NCBI GenBank assembly: GCA_009760855.2
Contig: WPIO01000005.1
Location: 9,874,501-9,938,500 of the forward strand
Direction: 5' to 3'
Length of the DNA stretch: 64,000 bases
DNA from: Cristatella mucedo
Lineage: Eukaryota; Bryozoa; Phylactolaemata; Cristatellidae
Made by a program: the position numbers and the translations under genes. The notes beneath the pieces are model-generated. The model was not told the DNA's origin and ran no database searches. It worked only from the letters and a program-made list of their open reading frames with translations. How positions within the stretch are numbered: position 1 is the stretch's first letter; each line of letters opens with the position of its first letter. This document shows positions 1-39,092 of this stretch, one piece after another.

Positions 1-26414
<26,414 letters not shown>

Positions 26415-28925
26415 GGACGGCTCATCCTGTTCACGCCAGCAGCTACAACGAACGGCAGCAGCTGCAGCGAATGCTTCGGCGGTGGCTGCTGCGGATAGCC
26501 GCTCGCTCGTGCACGCAGGCACCCGCATGCATGCACACAAGTGCCCGTGCACACGTATGCACTGCGTGCATACGTGTGCACGTGCATGCACACAGGCATG
26601 TGCACACAATGATGCTCAGTCATGCGCACATGCACACAGGCATGCAGGGGCGCGGCCGGTGAGTCACGTGTCGAGCAGTGGATGGCAGAGCAGCTCTTGC
26701 CAGTGCATGGCAACCGTTCAGACTCGATCTACACACTGAATGCACCCGTCGGGCTTCCGCTGTGAAAGCTGACTTGCGAGCACCTGAGAGGATGAGGTAC
26801 TTCCAATTGGAGATGGGCTGTGCAGGATGCTGATGGTTGTGCAGAATGTGTAGGGTTGTGCATGATGTGGAAGGCTGCAAAGGATGTTGAGAGATGAGTA
26901 TGAGGACATGGATGGCTGCTTAGGGTGTGGAAGGCACTACGACCCGCAGTGCGAGCCCTCCCCTCCCAGTCTTTACTCAGGCAGAGTAGAGCAGAGATTG
27001 CCTAATGCTTGGCCTTTGACAGGAGCACAGCTGACAAAGGGCGCTGGCCGGTGACATCACAATAGCTAGCCTAGCAATCGCTGGCCAAAACAAATCGCTC
27101 CAAGACAGGCTGCTCAGCCACTCTGCTTCATTCACGAGTCGAACAATGGGGGCCACAAACCTGCCAACGAGACTGCCAACACGGGCTTTAGGACGCGCAG
27201 CTCTGCGTAAGCGCTTCTCCAAGGCAGCAACCTCTGTTTGACTTGGCGGCAAGTGACGTCAAGTGGCCCGCTTTGTCGAGGCTTCGAGACAAAGGTAAAA
27301 ATAGACCACCGAGGCTACAACCGAGTAGCAGCAGACCCCAGAATTTACCAGGAGAAGGGAGTAGGTGCTCACAGCAGTCGATAAGTCCATCTTGGACCTT
27401 CAGCGATTCTTTGCGATTAATTACCCTTTGTCTTGATCATAAGCACATGTCAAACCACTGCCCCCCCCCCCCCCGTCAAAGCCATCTACCATTATCTACG
27501 CTCAGCTCACACCAGCTTGAACCTCACACTCTAGCACCCTCTAGAATGGCATTGTCACAGGCTTGCTGTTCACTCGTGGCAAGCAAGGCCCCAGAGACCG
27601 GCGATAGGAGCCCAGACGACCAACCAGAGGCAGCAGTAACAGCGCTGGAGCAGCCGAGTCGTTGGCTACCAGCTGGCCGGCCGCATCGCCGACCACAGCG
27701 GTTGCTGCAGAGGCAGCGGCTCGCCAGCTTGACGAGATTCTCTCAGCTGCCACAAGCGAACCACTGCTTTGGAAGTGTGCCTTCGAGAGGGCCGCGCCCC
27801 AGCTAAAAACCAGCATCGAACACCAAGGGCAGCCGGCAGACCTGGGATTTTCTTTTCGGGTTGGGAGCCTGGCTGCCGGCAGATTGATACGAGAATCACT
27901 GAAACCTATCCAAAACAGTCTGCCGACAGCCAAGGCATGCATCGACACGAGCAGCCACGCCCACTGCCGAGCCTGTTCGCGCAACACGTGGGAGTGGCTA
28001 AGTGAGGCAGCTCCGGAGGCTCCAGCAGCAGCAGCGACTTCGAATGTTGCTGTTCATCCAAGCTCTCCATCCGAGGGCCAGCCTGGATGTGGGCAACTCC
28101 ACCACCGAGTGTGTGCCCGACTGCTGTCGACAAGTGAATGCTTACTCAACTACTTTCAACCCTGCTTTGAAGGGCTTCGGGCTTCTCTGATGCATCGTCT
28201 GCAATGCTTCTTAATTCATTCCCACTGCTAGTGCTGCTGCTGCTGCTTGTGTTGAGTCCACTAACGTCTGACACGACCGTACAGACGTATACAACCATGC
28301 TTTGACAGACATTCATAGGAAATGACCAGCCGGCGAGGGGTACGACTTAGCCAGCTCACTCTTTGTCTGACAGAGAGTAAGCTGCAATGAGGCTGTGGCT
28401 GACCCGGAGCCAGGTGCAGCTAAAGCATTACCCAGAAACTGGACAGCCTAACCCTTGAAATCGGCTCGACCAGCATATCTCCTATAGGCTCTGCATGGAA
28501 TGTGTACGTCCTCCAAAATGACAAGATGTGTACAATGCCTCCAGTTCAATTCTTCTATCTGCTCGATATGCACGGTCGCAAAAACTTTGCGCTTGCTTGG
28601 ATAAGGACACCACAGTCAAGCTCGGACATGCGTTCGTTACATCTCGACTAGACTTCCAAAGCTTCTAACTTGTAGGTCTTTCTGCCTATGCAATAGGATG
28701 CTTAAAGTTGGTACAATAACGATAACAACAATCGATCGGTTATATAATGTGTCTGAGAGCTACAATCCCTATCAAGCGATTTAAAACTCGCTGCACGAGA
28801 ATTACTTATCTATTGACAAAAACTTTTAGAAAATCGTGCCCAGATTACGGCCAGATATCACTGAAGTAACATGAGATGAGTCAATCATGAGGATGACCTT
28901 CTCTAAGGTAGACCAAGGTCGTGTT
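26415..28925. other. 5' flank of SLC26A11-like gene, mostly unrecognised
   Basis: The first 250 bp hold an alternating purine/pyrimidine GTGCA-rich stretch (26510-26650) and an E-box at 26663. A degenerate GGTTGTGCA(G/T)(A/G)ATGT repeat lies around 26815-26880. Beyond that I see no conserved exon, RNA gene or mobile element. Transcription start is not identifiable by eye. Confidence 0.4.
26663..26672 (-). promoter_or_regulatory. E-box / CLEAR-like site upstream of SLC26A11-like exon 1
   Basis: GTCACGTGTC lies about 250 bp upstream of the SLC26A11-like start codon. It matches 9 of 10 bases of the TFEB/TFE3 CLEAR palindrome GTCACGTGAC, which marks many lysosomal genes. A short E-box match is a weak signal by itself. 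Confidence 0.3.
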
Positions 28926-28929
28926 TGGT

Positions 28930-29215
28930 GATGACACAGCTAAGGCAGAAGAGTGAAATGAAAGGGGCCTAAGACCGAACCCTGAGAGGTACCCCATACT
29001 TAAAGGGCTTCCTTGGTGACTGATGGCAACATACACCTATTATCTGACATCTCTCACTGAGGTAGGACCTAACCCAGTTTAGCACTGAGCCAGTAATACC
29101 AAGGCGTGTCAAGATGCACTCCAGAGGGATCTTATTATCAACTGAGTCAAATGCTGCAGAGAGATCTAGGGGAACTAGCAAAGAGGACCTATCTTGATCA
29201 GCATTGTTCAGAAGG
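28930..29215 (-). repeat. LINE RT-palm fragment, inverted relative to the next piece
   Basis: The minus-strand translation gives SSLLVPLDLSAAFDSVDNKI, LTRLGITGSVLNWVRSYLSE and RKPFKYGVP, the palm region of a CR1/L2-type RT up to the GVPQGS position. It ends abruptly where a plus-strand LINE segment starts. Confidence 0.75.
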
Positions 29216-30230
29216 TCATTGGAACCGGAAGCGCAGCGAAATTCGCTTGCTAGGCTTGTATGTCGTGAACTTCGCAATAGCAGCAAATTACGACACTCGT
29301 CACATAGTCTGTACTGCCTGCCTATCAACAAGTCAATCAACTTCAAGACTCACTTGCAGGCCTTCCATTATCTACCTCAAGCCTACATTTTCGAATGTAT
29401 TTCACATATTTGGGCCTCCTGTCAAGCCACCTGCTCGTTGGTTGTGAACCAAACTGCTAGCTTCTTTGTTCTGAAACTGTGAGCATTGTGACTAAAGGCA
29501 GGGCTGCTTGCTTTTGCATACAGCTCATCAGTTGGGCACGATTTGATGTATTTTACTAATCAGGTGTCCAACTAACCAGTGATCACAAGTGTCTTCCTGC
29601 TTGCTTTTGCATGCTTGTCTTACTATTATAATTGCAAGCTTATGTGTGCTTCCCTATGCTTTGCTACCATGAAGTCAGTAACTTGATTCTTAGCCAACGA
29701 TGCCTACTCTCCTGCTGCCGACTGTGGCACATCTTTTCTAGCCGTTCTGAGCTACTACTTCCGTGCTACTCACTACCTCAACTGCCTTCCTGACTCAGCT
29801 ACGCTTCGCACTTTCTCTTTGTTGCGTTAGATGAAGTCGGTTGGCTACCGAACGCATACCGAAAGTCGTTCAGGCTTTGAGTGGACTCTATAGAAAACCC
29901 TCCTGCATAACACCTACTTAGTTTGTATGGCTTTGTGGATTTACAGACAGAGATACATTACTCTAGTTAATAATGCTGTCGAACCGCATCCAAATTTTAG
30001 CGAAATTTGGGTCATTGGTTCTCTTGCAGCAAGTTGTAAAGTGCCTGGATAGAGATTCGGTTATCTCGGCGCACTACAAAGAAGACTTGGTATTATATTC
30101 TAATTACTAATGACCTTATTCTGACAAAACAAACTCTGGTTCAGCAGAGTTAGAGCTGTGAGACGACCTGCAGCCCAAATCTCAGGATGCTCTTAATGCT
30201 GGCAACGATTGTAATTTTATGTCGACGGTG
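29216..30230 (+). repeat. LINE C-terminal segment and family 2 3' end
   Basis: The plus-strand translation includes NSLARLVCRELR, SLYCLPINKSINFKT and LQAFHYLPQAYI, matching the post-RT ARLVC ... LHWLPV..RI.FKt..l.f..l block. From 29685 the sequence is the family 2 C-terminus and 3' UTR, with the tail GTAAAGTGCCTGGATAGAG. About 110 bp of family-2-specific sequence follow it. Confidence 0.7.
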
Positions 30231-30648
30231 AGTGTCAGCACCAGTGCCAGCATCTGTGCTGATACTATTGCACGGGTCATGCATTCAGCAGCTGCCGGCT
30301 GCTGACGCAGCCGTTAAGCTGGCCGACAAGGAGGTAATTATTGGCAGACAAGGCTCACGGCTGACAATGAACCCAGTCCCCCTTCCAGTTTATGCCGTGC
30401 AAGGTCGCCAGATAACAAAGGCTGGCCTCTGTGGCCTCGCAGACCTGCCCAGGTTCTGTGTGTCATCGCTGGCGATTGCCCACATGAATAGCATTCGAAT
30501 GAGAGAATGAAGTCGACTATGACTTCTTGGATATGCAAGGATTCGCGGCATCAGTGAACCAGATGAGTGGTGGTTGCAGCCTCTGACGGCCTGCTGTGCA
30601 ATCGACGCCTCAAGTGACACAATGCACAGATTTTCTATGAGAATACTT

Positions 30649-30651
<3 letters not shown>

Positions 30652-30717
<66 letters not shown>
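30652..30717. repeat. (GA)n microsatellite
   Basis: A perfect 66-bp GA run in the intergenic region. Confidence 0.97.
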
Positions 30718-30718
<1 letters not shown>

Positions 30719-30719
30719 A

Positions 30720-31585
30720 CTATGCATTCGTTAGCCTCCTCCGAGATCAAAGGCGGCAAAAAATACATAAAAGTTAATCTTCGGATCTTTCACAGCAACA
30801 CGATAGCAGTTTGTGCTGACTGAAGACAGCGATAATTGACCAAAACCCCCTCGGATGAAAAAACCCCAAGTCAGCGCCAGCACCCGTGCAAAGACACGAG
30901 CTCCATGCGTGACTTACATCGGTAGTGCATTCATTGTGTACACACATAATGCGAACATAGCACAGCATCGGCCGGGGTGCAAGAGCGGCAGGGTGCGCTA
31001 GTTTAAAGCTACCAAGATCCTGGTGACCGGAGCAGCTACACCAACGCTTGGAGCAGGTAGTCACCTGCTGCTCATCATGCTGCCCTGAACCTATACGGCC
31101 TGCCTGCCTGCCTGATCAAAGGAGCCAGTGCTGGGGGTGCTGGCCCTGCCTCCATCCAGCCCCCATAAGCTTGGATGCACTCGAATGCAGCTTCGGAGGC
31201 CTTAGCTAGATGATGCTGGTCTATTTTGATTGCTTTGGACATTGCTACGAAGCCAACTGCCCTGCCAAGTCTGAAAACAACGAGCTGGCTTACAATGACT
31301 GTTATATCGCCTGTCGCTAATGAGGCTGCTACTACTAGACGGAGTGCCGGTCAAGCTGCAATTTTGACAGCAGGCAGCAGCCAGCAATCGAAACGGACCC
31401 CAGAAACTGACACCCATTATGCCACCACATGGCTACGATCGCAGATTACTACAGCATTAAGCTGATCCAGCAGGTATTGCCGGTGCCTGTTTACCCAAAG
31501 GGGTTGACTGATCGATCTTCATATTGATGCAGCTTGGTTGAATCTAAATGTGGCAGTATCGAGTCCAAAGGGTGATGGTACATTA
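30720..31585. other. Intergenic stretch without recognised feature
   Basis: No coding block or repeat-family signature seen. Confidence 0.4.
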
Positions 31586-31587
31586 AT

Positions 31588-31885
31588 AATAATCATAGAT
31601 TTAATATAGCACCCTTAGAGAACTAAATCTCTTTTTAGGCGCTATACATTTACTGCAAAGGAAGCGTGATCTAATGGTTAGTGGTAACATGCTCAATAAC
31701 AACAAGAATAACATGGTTAGGGGTGACATACACAGGGTCAGCATGCAAGTATGGTTAGTGGCAGCTTGCACGGTGTCAGCATGCATAAGCATATACAAGT
31801 TGATTCACATGGACCCACTAAATGCTGTGAAAATATAGATGCGCTTTTAGTTTCTTTTTAAATGTAGTCAAGTCGGGGGATGTCG
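31588..31885 (-). repeat. LINE family 1 3' UTR copy
   Basis: Minus strand: the end of the ORF (CCCCGACTTGACTACATTTA), the 3' UTR with the CATGCTGACCCTGTG block, then ATGTATAGCGCCTAAAAAG, GAGATTTAGTTCTCTAAGGG and the (ATT)n end. Confidence 0.85.
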
Positions 31886-32319
31886 TGACACATTATAGTG
31901 ACGTACATTGAACCCAAACAGTGATGGACAGCACATTTCATCAAACGGGTGTGAGACGAATATAGTTTGCTGGTCTCAGCAGTTGAAAACGTAGCATGAG
32001 CACTAAAGGCTACGGTCCGAACCATTAACCGGCGCCGACTAAGTGCATGTACACATGCGGTAGCACAAGAAGCCTGATGATCTTAGCTAAAAAATTCCTT
32101 GCGTTTTTGAAAGGTTTAAAGCTGTCCGTTCAGCCACCTCGAATACACCAATCTACAATTAAACTGTAGAGGGCTCGATCGAGTTGCTTATGTTAGATAC
32201 CTTTTAAGATTGACGAGCTTAGGTGAGCTATCAGCTCGCAAGCCACGTTCAGCGAAATTTCTTCGGGCGGCTAGCGATCGGATGAAGTATTCGTCGCTGA
32301 GAAACTTATTGTCTCTGGA

Positions 32320-32400
32320 TCTTAGCTCAGGGGTAAGGTACACGAACTCGGAGACCCGGATTGTGGGTTAGGGCTCAACAATAAGCAAACCTATATTTCC
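32320..32400 (+). repeat. tRNA-like SINE-A head fragment
   Basis: GGATCTTAGCTCAGGGGTAA (A-box region) and ATTGTGGGTTAGGGCTC; no tail. Confidence 0.45.
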
Positions 32401-35400
32401 ACTGCCATCCGAGTGATGGCAACTGAGGTTCTTCTGATACAATGATGTAAATGAGACTATTTAATGAGCTACCCTTTGCTTTGCTTACGCCACTACCGTG
32501 GGCAGTAGTACTTGAGGCTGCTTCTCAATAATATTGCCAGCCAGCGATAGCTTTCTTAACGGATGCCGGCATGCTACGGTAGTTCAGAGGCAGCTGTGTA
32601 CATAGTAACCGATCGCAGAGAATCAGAAGCGCATTGGCCCCCTATATTGCTGCGAGTCAATGAACTGGCAGTACAGTAAGGCTACGGGACTGTACTTGAG
32701 AAGAACAGCTGAGTCGGGACGCTAGGTGTGGCTTGCTACCATGCGAACTTGCTTACGCGAGCTTTCAAGCAGACATTTGCAGGCTGTCGGCTACGACCGC
32801 TGCATCTGCTTTGGGCGCCAAACTGTATGCGATTGCTGAATCAAAAACCAGAGCACTGGCTTACCTTCGAGGAGCCCGCTCAGGGGACCGATCCTTTCCC
32901 ATGTTTGTCGGTAGGCAGACAGCGACACAAGGTCATGGATCATTTAGCAACCAATGAGATCTGGACCCGAGCGGGGCGCTCCGAGGTGGCCGATCAGCCA
33001 CGCCCGGGCGGCGTGCCGTAACCGTTGACATTGTTCACGTCCGGCGGAAACCGGGCGATCAGCTGTGTTGTAGCCCCAGCCACCCCGGTGATCATGGGGT
33101 GCATTCTGGGCTCGACTTCATGGACTTACCTCTGAGTGCCAGAAAAGGAATGCTAGAGATCGGGGCATTAATAATTCCACAGCGAATAAGCGCAGTACTC
33201 AGGGATTGTTAATATAGGTCATAGGATTTGGAACCAGGCTTCGGAAGCATGTAAGCATGTTTGATGTACCTCAATCGCGAATGAAAAACCTGCTCAAGAT
33301 AGTACTGTTGATAAGTTTTGTTACCAACGGGGTGATTTGGCCTCTGAAATATAGTCCGTTGCCACAAGTACTGTGCACATATAGTTGCAACGGGCGGCGC
33401 CAACTAGACCGGCCGAATTATGGGGGTTAGTTGTTATTTCAATTATGCGAACTATAGGATAGTTTATTGCCGAGGCCGTATAAAAGGCCAGCCCCTGAGA
33501 TAGGGGGACGCGAAGACTCGAGGCATTGGCATTGGAGCTGGTCTGAGCTCTGGGCCACGCAGCCATTGGTGCATGTCGTGGCCGCTGTTGAACGGCTGTA
33601 ACCGTTCACGGGTGTTAAATGGACTTATCTGCATTATGGATATGGACTTGATATGCTAAAGTATGAGCGATCGTCGTCGCTGCAATGTTTCTGATACTGT
33701 TGGCACACTTTCGCCCATTGATGCAGCACCTACAAGTAACAAGCCTAGGTACAAGGTTCAGCGTCGTCACTGGCATTCGTCAATCGTCGGCTGAGACCAG
33801 CACCGTTTCGAGGGCAGTGTTTGCGGCCTCGTTTTGACAGGACGTTGAAGCTGGAGCTAGTGGAGCTAGAAGTCCATGCAGATTCCGGAAAAATACCGAT
33901 GGAGATGGTGCCTCAAAGCACGGCAAACGAAATGCAGACGCTACCTCGATGCACGTCGGTATGCTGACGGTAACAGAGTACGCCAGCAATAAAGAGCCCT
34001 AGGTCGGTAATGTACACAAGCTTAGTCCGTAGCGTCAGAGATAGGCAATTGAGCATAGTACCAGAAATTTCGCCCAACTCGCCGATTAGATGCCTAAAGT
34101 TAAACTCTTTGGCTCGAAACGCAAAGTAAAGACCTCTGACTCAAAAATTAGACTGAAGCCGATCAGCCATATCTTTAATTGGGCTCGTACGAAATCTAAA
34201 CAAAGATTATGACATATTCGGTTCAAAACCACGATAATTCAATAGTTACTGCTAATCTTAAACATGTTCACAATGAAACCCTTTCGGCATGCACACGTTT
34301 TGCTGCCCGCCCTTTAAACTAAAGCCGTCACCGGCACAGATGATATGGGATACCTAGCATAATATTGTAGATAGGTATCGGCGTTCGGCTTCACCATCTT
34401 GTCAGCCTGTGACATGAATTACTACAGAATATTTTCAGGTGCCTTCTTCGCAGCTATCGTTGTATCCGTCTGGTCTTTGTTTTCATTCCCGAGAGCCGTC
34501 GCAGCAATGACCTTGGCTTCATTGTATCTTCCGATCCTTAGCTAATCAAGGGCATAGGTCATTTGCAGCTACAACAAATGAATAATATTTTCAACTGGTC
34601 GGAAACAGGCAAGCACCTTTAGCTTCAGCCCTATCTCAATAGATACCCGAAACCATCTCACAAATAGACCACGATTAGTGCACACAACACTGGGAAGACC
34701 AAACCTCCGAGACCCGTTGCACTAGCAATGGAAATCGAGTCATATGAGATTCATTACCTGCGATATCTAGCCAATCCGTTCTTGTCTGTTGGACATTTAG
34801 TTAGGCAGTCTGTTGTTTATAAGGGCAACTTCCAGCAGATCTCCTTGTGAGTATACTTCCAAAGGTAGAATTTCGAAATGCTGAAAATGCTTAGTGACAG
34901 TGAATCGGAGTCGGAAGTCCAATACATTTGCTAAAAAGAACTGGCGATTCCGCAGCAGCAGCAGCAGCATGGTTGTAATAGGTGAATTGCTTGTGCACAT
35001 GCAGGAGCGTCAAGATCGCTGCCATTTCTTGCAAAAGCTTTAAGCCTTAATTAAGCATCGGCCGATGACATAACTGAACGTTGGCGAAACACGGTTCCTC
35101 ATTGGGCAAGAGAAATACTCTCAAGTCTCACAGGCAGACCCTGATTTGGCCCAGGAGTTATGGTGTCCGCTTTCAACTACCGAGGTCAAGGTGTTCACTT
35201 TTAAGACCGATATCGCGGGCTCGAGCCCTGAGGCATTTGGGAAGCGCCTGTATTGGACTTTAGTTGTCCTAAGGCTCTATACCAGTAAATTGTATATTAT
35301 ATTTTACGTGTATCGGTACAGACTCTGTCGGCAGCTCGTTAGCAGAATAGCAAAAGAGCTGGTCGGGAAAAGAAGCAGCAATCCAAAACGTCAACTATTT

Positions 35401-37340
35401 GCATACTAGCAGTCTCCAAGCAAATTACCACAGTTACAGACGACACAGTGGCTAGCAGCGGCTCACGAAAAGCGACTACTTCCTCACATCTTCACTCAAT
35501 GTTAAAATACCAGGTACATGCACATCATCAATAGCAGCCAGTTCTGGACTCTCACGTAAAATCATAAACTAAGGACCCCCAAGCCGCTCAGTGGGTCTGC
35601 AGATTTCACCAAAAGAAGCTTTGACTTTGGTGGTACCTGGACTATCTGCTGGCTGCCCTTAAAGTCTTCAAGACGAACATTACTAGTTTCACTTATGCAG
35701 TCATCATTAGCCCACTAAAGGGCAAGCTTCCTATCAGTCTTGCCGCGACTCTCAACTAGCGGTTACTTTTGATTTGGATAGCACTAACTTTTGCATCAGC
35801 AATCGACTAACCTCGCCCTTTAGGATAACCGAAATCTTACCTAGAGTGTATCTAAATGCTGCTAGATGCAGCTTGTCTGCGGATTATGACTCTTTAACTA
35901 AAGCTACTCAAATTCGATTCTAAATTAACACAGGTTCGGTAATCTGCTGTTTTACAACTTTCTCACCTTTGTTTGAGCTTCGCTCCATTATTCGCATACT
36001 TTAATCTGGGGATTTTGTCGGCGATTCTGTTGAGTCTACGTGGGCGAGGCTATCGTGAGTGATGATAATAATAATAATAATAATAGGGATAATAATCCAT
36101 TCGAATAGCCTTCTTAGAAGGCTGAATCGCTTCCACTAGGCACTAGGTCACAGATGTGGTATGGAATGCCCTACCGAATGATTGATGGTAATATCCACAA
36201 GCATAAGGCGCAGTGTAAGCAGGCATATGCACACTAACGACGAATCGCAAAGACCTATTCAATGCTGTAATAAGCAGGTGCATTTTAAGTAGTTAAGCCC
36301 CGATACATACGATGTCCTCTACATTTCGTAGTTGCCGGTGCAGGTCTTGAAGTATCTGTGTTGCCCCTGTCTCTATTACGCCAAAGACCTTATTTGGTAG
36401 GATAAATAAGACACTGCAGTCACCAAATATATGGTAGTGCCTTTACTGACAGAGCACGACGTAGAGACAGGTCCGAGTAGTGTAAATCGTCTAGAGTTAA
36501 TGGCAAGCTATGATAACACTAAGCGTTAGTACACCGCTCGAATCTTGTTTTACCTGGATGGCTTTTTGAAACTTGATAAGTAAAAATGTAATGAGCATTT
36601 TTATGCTGGACATTTAGGTATTTTTAAAAGGTGGTCTCATGAATTCTCAACCTATTGCTAGTATAAAGTAAAGTGTAGAACAAAGATTTGATAATCAAAT
36701 TATGTTAGTAGATTTTACTCATCTAAATAAACTGCTAGCCTTTAGTAATCTTCCTATGAAGGATCAGCACTCCCTTTCAAACACGGTCATCTTATTAAAC
36801 TCTACGAATGCAGCACTAAAATTCCCAAAAGGTACGCCGGACACTGTTGATGAGCTTGCGAAAGTTATTAGGAAACAGTACGATTTTCATAAGAATTTAG
36901 AGGTTGCCGTAACTGTTGGGGAGTTGTTTAAGATCTTGTGGCAGCTCAAAAAATATCTATACTTGTAGAAGCGTATCTGAAAGCAAACGCTTGTGCTAAG
37001 ACGCGGCCACAGCCACAAATTTCTTTTCATTAATCTGCTAAACTTTGTCTATTATTAAGCCCGACCGGACGTCTACTTAGACCGTGTAGTTTATTTGCGC
37101 GTCCTGTCAGATTATCGAGTGACGAATGTCCTTCCAAATGCGATCAATTGACTTTAGGAAACTTGGCAGGGAAATGCATACATTCTCATGAACTACGTCC
37201 ATCTGCGACTCCATGAAGCCACGAGGACTACAGAGATTTTGTTGGGGAGTTTTCTATTGCACACTCAAAGCCTAAGCATGGCTTATGTAGCGAGCGCCTG
37301 CGGTAGCTAACGGAATCAAACTCATAAAAAAGGAAAAGTG
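32401..37340. other. Long intergenic stretch, A/T-richer, largely unrecognised
   Basis: It contains one SINE-A copy (35.1 kb), a TATA-box-like TATAAAAGG at 33479-33487, and an unassigned 88-codon ORF at 36702-36968. No domain or repeat family could be named for the rest. Confidence 0.4.
35140..35310 (+). repeat. SINE-A copy
   Basis: TTTGGCCCAGGAGTTATGGT, CGCGGGCTCGAGCCCTGAGG, GGAAGCGCCTGTATTGG and CTAAGGCTCTATACCAG. As in the 19.0 and 61.7 kb copies, the CCGAGGTCAAGG segment is duplicated between the boxes. Confidence 0.7.
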
Positions 37341-38604
37341 AGGCGTACAGCTGAGTCAAGAGGACATTCGAGGAAGTGAGTAGAATGGAGGTAGCAGTGC
37401 AGTACGGCACGAAAGAATGGGCCACAGTCGGTAGCAGAAGAGTAGATGCCGTTACGCAAGAATTTCGGAACTGAGTTCCACAGTCTAGGACTTCCTGATC
37501 ACTTGCTTCTATCGCCCGCGGACTTCAAGTGGAGGAATTGAAAAGCTAATGCATAATCCTAACATGGACCTGAGGGCACGAGAAAACTGATGCAGCTGTT
37601 CAGCTTAGGACGATTTAGCCAAGCCATCGTAGGCCTTGTGGGTGAGAGTAAATATTTTTCTCTGCATCCGTTGATTGTGAATAACATGGACTTAGCAGCT
37701 CAGAACATCTGGAAAGGGTGTGCTACAATCGGTATACAATGGATGAAATTGCATGAGAATTGTAGAAGTTGGTTCTGCAGTCTAATACCTACTGAGCAAT
37801 GGCCCCTATCGCCTACAGTTTTAAAGTGGATAAATGGAGCAGATAATGTATCGTCCGTGAAGGATCTGAGGGCACGGGGAGGCTGCGACTGGTGCCGTAG
37901 TTCAACTAGATATGAGCCATAGCTCATTATGATTGATGCTAATGGGTCGCAATACTCTGTATCCGGTGATCAACCGAAGCCATATTTCAGTATAGTAGAC
38001 ACCCGGTTGAACCTCTACGATTTATGGTCTAGCCTTGAAGGCAAATTCATCACCATCGGTAAATACTTAATGGCTTTTTCGCTAGCCCAACCAAATTGGA
38101 ATTGCAGTAATCCAGCATAAAAAAGACAGGTGGTTAGTTAGAATTTTTCGCAAACTGCCTTAGTATATAGTCCCTAATCTCAGACATTAATAGAAGTTCA
38201 TGGCTGGCTGCGAAAGCAGTTTCGGAGCTTTCAAACTTTAAGCTGTTATTAAAGAGGACACTCGAATTTCGAGCGTAGGATGACTGTCGCACTACAGCAT
38301 CACTAAATAGAAGGGTGCAATCTCCTAGTCCAGCCTCAATTGGGTTGTCCTATGAAGAGAAGTTTGTTTTCACCATTTTTTAGTCCAAGGAGATTGGCTG
38401 ACACCCAGAATCGAATGCCTGCAAGGCAAGCATTTGGTTTATCGGTCGCCGCAACAGACTACGACGGTTTAATTAATGAATGCAGCTGGGCATCGTCAGC
38501 TTAGAAGTGACAGCTGATCACAGCGGCCAGAATAATTTTTCCAGAGTCTCGATGTACACGGAGAACAGAAAAGAACCGAGAACGGAAACTTGCGAAAAAA
38601 ATTA

Positions 38605-38780
38605 AAATGAAATGCCAGCTGATTTAACAGTCTCTTTTGTATAGCGACAGAAGAGCCTTTGCGACTATTACCATCGCTTGCAGTGGCAGTAAAGGATCGC
38701 CCACCGCAGGATTCGAACCCACGACCTCGGGACCAAGGTCGTGAAAAGCAACCGCCTTATCTAGTGTGCTATCGCGGCTC
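38605..38780 (-). repeat. SINE-B copy inside a LINE
   Basis: Minus strand: GCACACTAGATAAGGCGG, GAGGTCGTGGGTTCGAATCC and the full body ending ACTGTTAAATCAGCTGGC. The B box is perfect. It interrupts the family 2 LINE RT region. Confidence 0.8.
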
Positions 38781-39092
38781 ACACACTGTGGAACTCCACA
38801 TGTGATTGGTCTTGTGGATGAGACGCGACCACCACGCGATACGGATTGATCACGATCGGATAGGTGCGATTTGAACCACGACGTCGCCTCTTCTAGCAGA
38901 TACCAGACCCTCGTTTGTTCTAATTCGTTAAACCTAGGATATCACATCGTAGGATACCATGATCGATAGTGTGAAATGCAGCCAGTTGATTGATCTGGAC
39001 CAGGGCAGTAGTAATAACGTCATTGTTGCTGCTTATGATATTTTTAGTCACACACTTGTGAAGAGCAGTTTCAGTTGAGTGGCGTTGAGAGT

